A DNA stretch of 64,000 nucleotides from Onchocerca lupi (lineage: Eukaryota; Nematoda; Chromadorea; Rhabditida; Onchocercidae), in assembly GCA_028564675.1 (NCBI GenBank), contig JAOVVO010000369.1:16190-80189 (forward strand). Reading direction: 5' to 3'. The notes beneath the pieces are model-generated. The model saw only the letters and a list, made by a program, of their open reading frames with translations, made no database searches and was not told the origin of the DNA. How positions within the stretch are numbered: position 1 is the stretch's first letter; the number at the start of each line of letters is the position of its first letter. A program made the position numbers and the translations under genes. Positions 38,305 to 47,634 of the stretch are shown piece by piece.

Positions 38305-39005
38305 ATTATTTCTGATCGATTTATTTAAAAGTAATCATTATCGAAAATTTGTGTTATAAAAGCTAAAATGTACCATTCAGCGACAAAGACATAAATCGAA
38401 TTTCGCATTTTAAAATTGCGATTTGATTATGAATTACTTAGTCCATATTTTTTTTATCTTTTCATTCTCTTATCAATCATGTTAGAAACTTCTTAAAAGA
38501 AAAATTTTTCCTAACTAAATAGATTCACTATATGCTCTTTCCTTAAAGATAACTTCTTAAGTAAAAATGATAATTTTATTGCAAAATAGTAATAAAAATT
38601 CACTGATATTTCAATAGTTTATTGAAAATTCAATGAATTTGACAAGATTCATTTAAATACTATGCAAAGTTTTTGAAAAAAATTATTCCCTCTGTTTGAT
38701 AAAAAAATTACAGAAAAGAAATGACAAATAATATTTGAAAGTAAAAAAAATGTTTACAAATTGTTGGCTTAGCCTCATTCAAATAAATTTTCTAATATTT
38801 TTTGTTGGTTTATTTGTTAATTGATTGTTTGGATATGATCGGCTTCTACAAAAATTCATTCATTATCTATTTGAGTTGCAATAAACTGGATGGAATATTT
38901 TACAAAGAGCTGGAAATTACCGGATACTGCTAACTTTTTTTGTTTGTTCAACTAAGTGAAAAATTGCTAAACTAGAAGCTAGATCGGGGTATTTTCGAGA
39001 ATAGC

Positions 39006-39015
39006 TATATAAAAG
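39006..39015 (+). promoter_or_regulatory. TATA box of the Cys/Gln-rich secreted protein gene
   Basis: TATATAAAAG 58-67 nt before the ATG at 39073, leaving room for a transcription start around 39040 and a short leader. There is no good splice acceptor immediately before the ATG, in line with a directly initiated, intronless gene. Confidence 0.65.
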
Positions 39016-39072
39016 CTTCACTTAAATATTTACTACCATAAAATCAACCTAACAACTTGTCAAAAGAAGGAA

Positions 39073-40551
39073 ATGAATAATTTTCTTCATCTATTTCTCA
39101 TTGGTTTCATAGTAATTCATTATGTTTACTCCTTTCGAATCATCGAGAAAAAGCATCAACGTTTTCGACGTTGTGTTTGTCTACAAATTAAGTCCCTTTG
39201 TCAGTGCAATAATGAACAGAAGCTAGAATCAGAATCACCTATCCATCATCAGCAACAACAATTTTACCGAGAAGGACCGCTATTAGTTGCTTCTGCTATT
39301 GAAAAGAATTCAACTAAATCTCAACCATCTCCATCTATTGTTTTTCCTTCTCTGTCATCAACTTGTATTCCAAATTGTCTTCAAGGATGCATGCAGAATC
39401 AATATTCTAATTGTCAGCAATCCTGTAAAAATACGTGTAAAATGGAACAATCCATTCCGATTATTAATTTTCCTAAAGTAATACCGCAACAACAAAACTT
39501 ACGACAAATGATGCCAGAATCTCGTCCCATGCAATATCAAACATGGGAATCGAATATACAGAAGGATAATGCTGCTTCAATGTTGAAAATAAATACGCAA
39601 ATACCCATGGCAATGTCGAATAGATCAATATTGCTGGCAGAATCAAATAAGTCACCATTTCCGTTATTTTCAGATTCAAATATTGGACAATTAAATATTC
39701 CACATGGCCAAGTTTCAAATGAAAAAAAGAATCTTTGCACGCAAGCTTGTATGCCATCTTGCCACTCGCAATGCATCCAGCAAAGTGCTTCAGTCATTAT
39801 TTCTATCTCTCCGCATCAACTACCATTGGAATCTATTCCTCAGCACCAGCTACTATCAGATTCTGCACCTCATCATCAACTACTATCAGAATCTATCGCT
39901 CAGCATCAATTACTATCAGATTCTGTATCTCATCATCAATTATCAGTGGAATCAAATGTTCAACAACCATTGATATCTGAAGTTTCACTGCAACAAGAAC
40001 CTGCAACATACAATAATAACATGCCAAATCTTACTCAAGTTCAAGTACCTTGCACCTCAATTTGCATGCCATCTTGTTCGAATCAATGCATTTATCAATC
40101 AACAATGTTATCTCGCGCTTTTTATCCTTCTCCATCACCTGCACTCGTGCATCCATCATCGATCATTCAATTACAGCCTACAGCATCTGAATCCGAACAG
40201 CAACATTTAGCAAAAATCGGAAAATTTTCAATCAACACACAGAAAACACAACATTTCTCCGCTTGCCTTTATATTTGTCAGGATAATTGCATGCAGCAAT
40301 GTTTGCAGCAAAATCGATCAACTGAACAATGCAGTATATCGTGCAGTTATGTATGTCACGACAATTGCGCCAAACAACAACAACAACAACAACAATTAAT
40401 ACAAAGCCAAGAATTGCCTCAACTTATTCATCATCAATCACAGCATATTTCCAGAATTCAACATTCACCATCATTTACTCAAATTCGACAAGTTCAAAAG
40501 ATTCCAAATCGTAAGATATCTCAGGAACAGTATTATCAAAGCAACGGTTAA
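39073..40551 (+). CDS. Secreted cysteine- and glutamine-rich protein with CX3C modules
   Basis: Intronless ORF of 492 residues, the longest in the window. A cleavable signal peptide is evident (hydrophobic core FLHLFLIGFIVIHYVY, then SFRIIEKK). Mature protein: a basic CVCLQIKSLCQC segment, then four clusters with cysteines four residues apart: about residues 98-122 (CIPNCLQGCMQNQYSNC then QQSCKNTC), 223-235 (CTQACMPSCHSQC), 327-339 (CTSICMPSCSNQC) and 398-435 (two CX3CX3CX3C units). Linkers are rich in Gln, Ser, Pro and His; residues 245-304 are six 10-residue repeats of the type QHQLLSDS, and a poly-Gln run follows the last cluster. No enzyme motif. Probably extracellular, perhaps cuticle or matrix, cross-linked by disulfides; that role is inference. 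I do not recognise a named family. Confidence 0.85.
   Translation: MNNFLHLFLIGFIVIHYVYSFRIIEKKHQRFRRCVCLQIKSLCQCNNEQKLESESPIHHQQQQFYREGPLLVASAIEKNSTKSQPSPSIVFPSLSSTCIPNCLQGCMQNQYSNCQQSCKNTCKMEQSIPIINFPKVIPQQQNLRQMMPESRPMQYQTWESNIQKDNAASMLKINTQIPMAMSNRSILLAESNKSPFPLFSDSNIGQLNIPHGQVSNEKKNLCTQACMPSCHSQCIQQSASVIISISPHQLPLESIPQHQLLSDSAPHHQLLSESIAQHQLLSDSVSHHQLSVESNVQQPLISEVSLQQEPATYNNNMPNLTQVQVPCTSICMPSCSNQCIYQSTMLSRAFYPSPSPALVHPSSIIQLQPTASESEQQHLAKIGKFSINTQKTQHFSACLYICQDNCMQQCLQQNRSTEQCSISCSYVCHDNCAKQQQQQQQLIQSQELPQLIHHQSQHISRIQHSPSFTQIRQVQKIPNRKISQEQYYQSNG
39805..39984 (+). repeat. Coding 30-bp tandem repeat (six 10-residue units)
   Basis: Six in-frame units encode ISPHQLPLES, IPQHQLLSDS, APHHQLLSES, IAQHQLLSDS, VSHHQLSVES and NVQQPLISEV. 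The middle three or four are most alike, so expansion was probably recent there. Confidence 0.9.
40372..40395 (+). repeat. (CAA)n microsatellite encoding poly-Gln
   Basis: About eight CAA triplets in frame in the Cys/Gln-rich ORF. Length variation would change the Gln run but not the frame. Confidence 0.9.
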
Positions 40552-40691
40552 CTTGTTTACAACAATTATCCGGTTTAATTAATTGCGGATAATTATTTCT
40601 ATAAATGTGGCGAAATCTGGAAGAAAAAGTTGAAATGATTAATGTCATGTGATTGTATAATGCTATTTATCTTCTTTGATCAATGCTTATA

Positions 40692-40697
40692 AATAAA
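40692..40697 (+). terminator. Polyadenylation signal of the Cys/Gln-rich gene
   Basis: AATAAA about 140 nt after the TAA; another AATAAA-like word follows within about 20 nt. Confidence 0.5.
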
Positions 40698-41220
40698 TTC
40701 TTCTATGGTTACAATAAAATCTCATCAATAAATGCATGAAGTAATATTTGTAGGAAGAAGATATTTTGATTTGGAATTTATGGCTGATAATTATGTAATT
40801 TCATTTATATATGAATTTAAATAATTTTGGATGATTGAAAAAGATTAATGAAATTTGAATTAATGAAATAAACTCAAAAATCCCTTAACAGTGGAGAAAA
40901 AAAATAGGAAATGAATAAAAATAATCATATCACCACCACTAATGATTCTGCTTTTGCGTCTACTCTAATTATTCAGTAAGATTCTGCAAATCAAAATAAA
41001 TGATGGGGAAATTATGCGTCAAACAAATACGTTCTTCTTCACGTTACGGACGTCATGAAATCATTTGATTCACGTTTTCATGCGTATGACAGTTGTTGAT
41101 GTTCTTACGATATTCATTATCATTTTAAATGTAAAAATCGATCAGCTTACGGTGAAAAATTCTCAATGACATATGATCAAATATATTTTACATAATATTA
41201 AATCTGCAAAAATTAAAATG

Positions 41221-41315
41221 CAAATGCTCCGTTGTTACTCCTCACATAACTTTGCAAGTTCTTCACCGATTGCCTTCAAATTTTGACACAACATTGCATT
41301 CGAATAGGCGCATGT
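41221..41315 (-). repeat. Dispersed repeat, copy 2 (inverted)
   Basis: Read on the minus strand it begins CATGCGCCTATTCGAATGCA, then a GTCAAAATTTGAAGGCAATC segment, a GGTGAAGAACTT segment and a GTAACAACGG end. It matches copy 1 (19141) and copy 3 (62526) over the first half and copy 1 at the end. Confidence 0.6.
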
Positions 41316-41337
41316 TTTTTTACAGTATACTTATTTT

Positions 41338-41365
41338 TTTACCTGTCACACGTATGACAGGTAAA
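41338..41365. repeat. Perfect 11-bp stem hairpin
   Basis: TTTACCTGTCA (41338-41348) and TGACAGGTAAA (41355-41365) flank the six-base loop CACGTA. It lies just beyond dispersed repeat copy 2 and may belong to it. Confidence 0.75.
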
Positions 41366-42533
41366 GTAAATGATCTAGTTGAATTTTTCGACATGCCTAC
41401 ACATGCCTTCATGAACGAACTGAATTTATTGATCGTCTACTATCCGGAAGCGGCCACGCTTTTACAGCTAATTTTTTTTAATAAAATTTTTATCATAACA
41501 TATTCTTCATTTGACGTGAAACGCTGGAACGAATATCGTAAATGAGAATTATTTCGCATTCATTAATGCTTGTTTTTTAAATTGAAATTTTCAATTATGC
41601 GAACAAGATAAATCCCAAAAATAAACAAAGCAAAAATTATTTTGAGCATATTAGAGTAAAGAAGCATCAAAAATGGAATGAATAAATTACAACATTAAGG
41701 CCATTATGAATAAATTGCTATTGCTGAATAAAAATTAGCGATTGAAAAGATAAACGATTTAAATAATTTGCTAACTTACATAATTACTCATTCTTTTTTG
41801 TAAATTTAAAATCATTCTACGAAACTTCTCAAATTAAATAATTAAGATTGAATTTTCAGATAGTATCAAATTGTTCATAAAATCTTTTGTTTTGCTTTTG
41901 TTATTGTTTTCATTCATTTCTCTCCGTGTCATCCTGGAACTCTACTCGTCATCAGGAAGGTAAAACTATTGTTTTATACCAGCAATATCTATTAACTATA
42001 ATTTTAAATCTAAGCGGAAATCTTTGTATGATTTGGTAATACAGTAGCAATGATTTGACAATTAAAATATGAAAATTAACGAAAGTTTTGAAATCTGACA
42101 CTTAAAATTCTTTCTGAACAGATGGAATAGCTATTATTAATTTAATTCAATTATTTTAAATATTTCAGTAATAAACTACTGAATTTGAACTTCAAGTTTT
42201 GAAATATTACATTAAAGAACTTGACTATAATAATCGAATCCTGAATTTCTCACTTTGCAAATTGAAAGTTTTTATGAATGTAAAAGTTACCGAGAAATTT
42301 CAACTACCGTTATCTTTAAGTAAACAAACTATCTTACACGTTATAAATAATTTAACTTATGTGAAAGAAAAAAACTGGAACAAAGAACGATTGAAAATTT
42401 GCATAATAAGGAGCAAAAATCATCTGAAACAACTTAATTTAATGATAAAATGAAATAAAGTAAAGCTAAAAAAAAAAACCGGAAAATTAAATTCCGTAAA
42501 CCGAACAATGAGAGAAATATATCACATTTATGA

Positions 42534-45500
42534 CTATTCTTCTGATGGTGCTTCCCATTTTGGATCGTATCCGGACCAGCTGTTCCGATCCGGTGCTATA
42601 TATATTCGTATTCCATTGATGAAGCATGTTACCACACCCAAATAGGCTGTTCGTGGTACTCCATCCTGTAATTTCCGAACAAATTATTATTCTCTGAAAT
42701 CATTGGATCACTGGAGAGACGAAAATTTCTTGCAAAATTTCACACTTCAATTAAATTCGTTTATTTTTTTAAACAGAAATATTTAAATTATAATTGAATT
42801 TTCAATGAAAATTTTTTTTTCTAAAGCACCTTGAAATCTCGCATTATTTTTAATTGATCAGCGATTCGTAAATAATTCCATAATGTTTTGTACTGAATGC
42901 GTAGAGTACCATTACGAAAGGATTTAGGTTCTGTTAATGAGATAAGAGGTGCCGAATATACCCGTTTCAGAAAGGCACTATCATAATTCTCCTAGAAATC
43001 ATTTCTTTTTACTGATTAGCTTGAAAAATTCATTGATATGATCATCAAATATTTACAATGATGTAAAAAAATATGATACCTCACTAGCATCTTTTGTTTA
43101 TAATTTTCTAAGGAAAAATTCATCATTTGAAAAAAATCATTAATTATTGATTAATGTACAAATGAAAAAAAAATTACTTTAAGTAAATAATGTAAATTGA
43201 ATTTTGTAAAATTTACAAAAACTTCATTGATAACAATATTGGTAAGATGCTCCGTGAAAAATAATCCCCTGTAATGAAGTAAATTATTGTAATATTACAG
43301 AAATCAGATAGTAATATGAATAGATCAATCAATTTATTGAAAATGATTATTTCATTTAATGATTAATTAATTCAATTGGTTTCTTATCATTTGATTTATC
43401 AATAATCTTTTTTTTTTTTCACCTGAAAAGTAATAGCTTACCTGCTTGCGCCTTTTTTCCCCTCAAGAGTCATCCCAGTTCGTGATATTTCAGGTCTAAT
43501 GCAAGCTCGATTTTTACGTATTGTATTGTTACGTATCCAATCATCCCAGAAACCATTTGGCCAAATAGGACCCAATTCATTCCATAATTCTCTGGAATAG
43601 AATGAAAAAATTTAGTATAAAACTTTAAAGGACAATCTTTTCTAAGATTTAATTTGCAAAATTCACCCTCGCAACATAGAGCTAATTGCTTTAATTGCGA
43701 TAAAATCGAAAATTTTCCTGAAAATATAGTCTACATTAAGTGTTTGATGCTTACAATTTCATAAAATTGATTAAAGTTTGAAAAAATTTCCAAAAGTTTT
43801 TCAGAAATTCGGAAAAAGAGACACACTATCGCTCTTACTTGGTCATCATCCATCCAAGTCCAGGAAAAAAATCGCTGCGATACAGCAACTCAGGTTGTTT
43901 CCTATCAATCAGATAAGTTTTGCCATTATCATTCCACGCTGATACGCAATATAAAGTCTTATCAGCATCCAAGAGTGGTCGTGTGGCGCTAAAGTATTCG
44001 AAAAAATCAGGTGCTATATCCAAATCATCTGTAAATATAGTTATGATATTTAATTTTTACTTCAATTTTAAAAAAAAATTTGAAATCAATTTAAAAATTT
44101 GAGAGAAATATACTTTGAAAAGATTGTTACTCTTATAATTAGTAGTCTGGAAGATAAATTCATTAACTAGACTAGACTAACTAACTAATTAATTGATTAA
44201 TTAATCAAAATAAAAACCTTCAGTGATAATAACACTGGAATGATTGAGTTTATCAAATACATGTGATAAACCAAGTTTATAATGTCTTGCTATCTGATAA
44301 TAAGTAATGTAACGTTTATGTTCCGGGATTACTGTAATATGAGCTCTCTGACTGCTCAAATGCTGCAATAATGTTTTTTTCAAAATTTTCGTTAATTTAA
44401 ATTCTTTTTTTCCCATTAATTAATTCCAGAACTAATTTTTAATCAATATTTATAGTATCTGGAGATGTATAACTTATCTCTTTATCGAAATTCTTATGAT
44501 AATTGTAATGCTTATCAAATTTTTGAAATGCAAGCATTAATTAACATAATCGATTTAATTGGAAGAGATAATTTTCCAGTTACTGATATTTCACTTATCA
44601 CATCATATTTGCATAAATGTTATGTTACCTTACTTCCTTTTTTTATTTGTTCATCAATATTTTTGTAATCTTTTATTTTTTATTTTTTACATTTAAAATT
44701 TTAAAACGAAAAAATTAATTTTCGAAATGTGACTGAAGAATATTCTAAAAACTGTAATTTTTCCATTTCATCGGAAGTTACAGAAATATCAATAACTGGA
44801 AAAATGCTTATTTTCTACAAATTCAATTTTATTTAGAATATTTAAAGAATTTTTTGGCTTCCACTTTCATTCAGCATTTTTAATTACATATCTATTTAAA
44901 AAAAAAACTCAATATTAGTTGCTCTTATAATAGAAAATGGAAAACATTACCTTAATGTAAATCACTGCGGCACCAAACTTTTCGATGACCTTTTCGACCC
45001 TTGAGTCATCACAATCCTGACTTACTATTATGGGAAATTTTTCAGCTGATGGCCGATACCTAAATATTTATATTTTTATGCCTGAATTAACAAATCGAGA
45101 TCATTTGCAACATTAATTTGATCAATTTTAAGATCATCGACAAAAGTATGCTAATATATTTCAAGATCAGTATTTTTTGAACATGACTTTGGCAATCAAT
45201 ATCTCTAATTTCTAATCTCAATATCTTTAATCTTGAAATATAATTACAATCAAAATTTAGTCAATAAAATAAATAAGCAGATTGTTTAGATTAAAATAAA
45301 AACAAGCAAAATATGATATGTCTAATTTTGCAAATTCATGTTGCTAATTCGATTAATTAAATTCTTATTTTCATAAGTTTCGCAAAAAATTAATAATTAT
45401 TTACCTGAGTAATTTTTCCAAAAGATTATTAATTGCTTTTGGACGATTGCATACAAATACTAAGACAGGAATTTGATGAGGCCATGCGTCGTCACCTGAT

Positions 45501-45982
45501 GACCATCGCTTGAACTTATGCGACAATGATACACGATGAGGTCGCACTACTACCCGTGTCATAGTAACATTCTTCCTCTTTTCAATTTCAATTTTATCAA
45601 ACTTCTTTCTAAATAAAATATCATTTTGTTAAATCTAATTACGTCTAATTAATTTAACCATGACAAGCACAATTGATGTTATCAATGCTCACAAATTTTG
45701 ATTGTTATTCCTTTAGTTTCCGAATTTATGATATTTCATAAATGCTGTTCCGCTTGAAAGATATGAATGAAATACTTTTATTTAATTAAATATTTACAGA
45801 ATAAGAATATTTTAGCAATTCTAAATTAATATACCTTCTTTCATTTATATTTCTCGAAAAAAAGCAAAAAAAAAAAAAATTGCGAGAAAAACTTACTGAA
45901 GTAATTTAATTTCATTTTTGCTTTCTTGCAAAAGTTTCTCCAAATCATCTATTTTGTATCTTAATTCATGCACACTTGTTAA
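42534..45982 (-). CDS. MGAT1: Alpha-1,3-mannosyl-glycoprotein 2-beta-N-acetylglucosaminyltransferase (GnT-I), N-terminus missing
   Basis: Golgi enzyme that adds the first GlcNAc to Man5GlcNAc2 and so opens hybrid/complex N-glycan synthesis. Nine exons on the minus strand: 45982-45897, 45608-45405, 45059-44951, 44362-44218, 44028-43839, 43591-43442, 43268-43178, 42991-42830, 42665-42534; 422 residues to the stop. Family blocks in order: IPVLVFVCNR, YRPSAEKFPIIVSQDC, YYQIARHYKLGLSHVF, the metal/nucleotide motif EDD in ITEDDLDIAPDFFEYF, YCVSAWNDNG, ELLYRSDFFPGLGW, FWDDW, RACIRPEISRT, then SGYDPKWE near the C-terminus. The first exon found is already coiled-coil stem (KIDDLEKLLQESKNEIK) and starts in phase 0, so a further 5' exon with Met and the type II membrane anchor must lie upstream (45983-47634); I could not identify it. 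Confidence 0.93.
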
Positions 45983-46227
45983 CTGAAAATTTTTTTTTTA
46001 ACATTCTGAATACATTATATTCTAAGATTTTCTATCAAGAAAAAACATTCTAATAATTTTTTTTTTTTTTTTTTTTTTTTTGCATGTTCTATAATAATTC
46101 CGCAATCATTTGGTCTATCCCAGAATAATCGTCAATATCCTATATTTGAGAGTTTGATCGATTAAATTAGCCTAAATACTCGACTTTTCATCTCAACTGT
46201 TTCTTTTTCTTTTCAGCATTTGATGTT

Positions 46228-47121
46228 GAAAAACCGCGATAATTTTAAAATAAATATGTCCAAATAATCAGAATATTTGTACTGTAAAATATTTCTCAAA
46301 TTATTCATCACTTAAGATGAATATAAATGAATGTTACAATGTGTAATGTAAATGAATCATTTATCCATTTCTCATCTTTGTTTCCAATTCCTAAGCTTAT
46401 CTTCAGTTGTAAAAATACCAGGGATTAATTTACATGCAAATGTTCCCGATCCAATAGTCAAGCTTATGTACAATCTCTAATCTCTAGAATATTGTGAAGA
46501 TTTTCCCATCTGATAATTAAACTTTTATTGAAATTACACGTTTCCGCCATTCGAGAAAAAGGGACCTTTTTCACAAACAAATCTTCCATGACATATTTGA
46601 TGCCACAAATTGGAATAAATATGTCATGGAAGTTTTGTTTGAGGGAAGAATCTTTCTTTGCCCAGCATAAAACGAATAATTTCAATAATTATTTTAATAG
46701 AAAATACAAGAAATGATATCATAAGTATGAGAAAAATTAGTATTTTCAATTACAAAAATCGTTACAAAAGAATCTAGGAGAGAGATTGTGATAAATAGAA
46801 ATAATTATTAGTACTAATCCTAAATAAATCGAAGAATACCTTTTAGCGCTGGAATTGTTTTACAACATTTCAAATTTTGCACAAACTTGATTATCAGATG
46901 AGAAAATCTTTACAATATTCTGACCACTGCACACAAATTACACATTATTAGGTCGAAAACATTTACATGTGAATTAGTTCCCAGTATTTTCCTGTTGAAA
47001 ATTACATTAAAAATCATAACATTCATCCATATCCTAAATGATGAATCATTTGAAAAATATTCTACAGTACAAATATTCTGATTATTTGGATATATTTATA
47101 TTAAAATTATTTCAGTTTTTC
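46228..47121. mobile_element. Foldback element: long, diverged inverted repeat
   Basis: Left arm 46228-46526 and right arm 46882-47121 are reverse complements with scattered mismatches and one insertion of about 48 nt in the left arm. Best-matching blocks: CCAAATAATCAGAATATTTG (46260 on) against its inverse ending 47089, and GAATATTGTGAAGATTTTC (46487 on) against its inverse ending 46920. Homology is continuous across most of both arms. No transposase ORF. It fits a foldback-type or MITE-like element, or an inverted duplication. Confidence 0.7.
46572..46643. repeat. Hairpin at the foldback centre (27-nt arms, 18-nt loop)
   Basis: A perfect 16-bp core, CTTCCATGACATATTT (46583-46598) with its inverse at 46617-46632, extends outward to 27 nt per arm with two mismatches. 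Its symmetry centre (46607.5) is off the centre of the outer arms, so it is a separate palindrome. Confidence 0.8.
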
Positions 47122-47634
47122 TGACATTTGGATACTTATGAAATGGCTATTTCCGCAAACTTCATATATATGAGATAGGATTTAATTAAAAGATAAGCGC
47201 AATATTCCTTTTCTATTCCTTGATTTAGTAAACAATATGTTAAATAATCTGCTATTTCTAAATATTATAGATAATAAAGCTAACAATGCATCATATAATT
47301 TTGATTTTAGCTTACATACGATTGTATACTTTAGATTCGTTGGTGGAAATTAAATGCGACAGATATGAATATATTCATTTATGCAAATTATGATCCAAAT
47401 CTTTTGAATAAGTAAATCATTTGCTTGATGTAATTTAGCAAGTTCTAAAGCTTTTTCAAGATAATAAAATAAGAAAAAATCATCTTATTTTTCTTGTGCT
47501 TTCTCGAAATTTATAAAAATCTTTTATTTTTTTTTAAACTAATTCATGGAAAAATAAAAAGATAATACAAAATACAAAGTCATACAAAATCACTTCTATA
47601 ATACAAAAATCTTCTAGTTTGCAAAGTACTACCA

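Larger units (their letters stand above)
27210..38990. other. Gene-poor region of about 11.8 kb
   Basis: Very A+T-rich. ORFs here (for example 33897-33382 and 28889-28548 on the minus strand) are low-complexity Phe/Ile/Leu-rich translations without splice structure, and I do not accept them. Visible content is short: small tandem duplications (33566-33620, 34908-34976, 38244-38304), a CT-rich microsatellite (35688-35760), a microRNA-like hairpin (35480-35530) and a diverged pair of motifs sharing AAGAGGTCAAAG near 36200 and 36378. Confidence 0.5.
40700..42533. other. Intergenic sequence between the Cys/Gln-rich gene and GnT-I
   Basis: A+T-rich. It holds an inverted copy of the dispersed repeat (41221-41315) and a hairpin (41338-41365). 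Short plus-strand ORFs at 41252 and 42199 have no splice context or family resemblance, and the first overlaps the repeat. Confidence 0.5.
45983..47634. other. 5' region of GnT-I and 3' flank of the retinol saturase gene
   Basis: It should contain the missing GnT-I start exon, its promoter and the 3' UTR of the neighbouring gene. Most of 46228-47121 is a foldback element. A T-run of about 23 lies at 46059-46081. The minus-strand ORF at 46685-46464 spans the foldback centre and is not accepted as a gene. Confidence 0.6.

Noticed and set aside
39473..39797. Minus-strand and other-frame ORFs within 39073-40551
   Set aside because: Shadows of the long Cys/Gln-rich reading frame.
41252..41545. 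97-codon plus-strand ORF
   Set aside because: Overlaps dispersed repeat copy 2 and the adjacent hairpin; no other support.
46464..46685. 73-codon minus-strand ORF
   Set aside because: It spans the central hairpin of the foldback element, has no family resemblance and no splice context.
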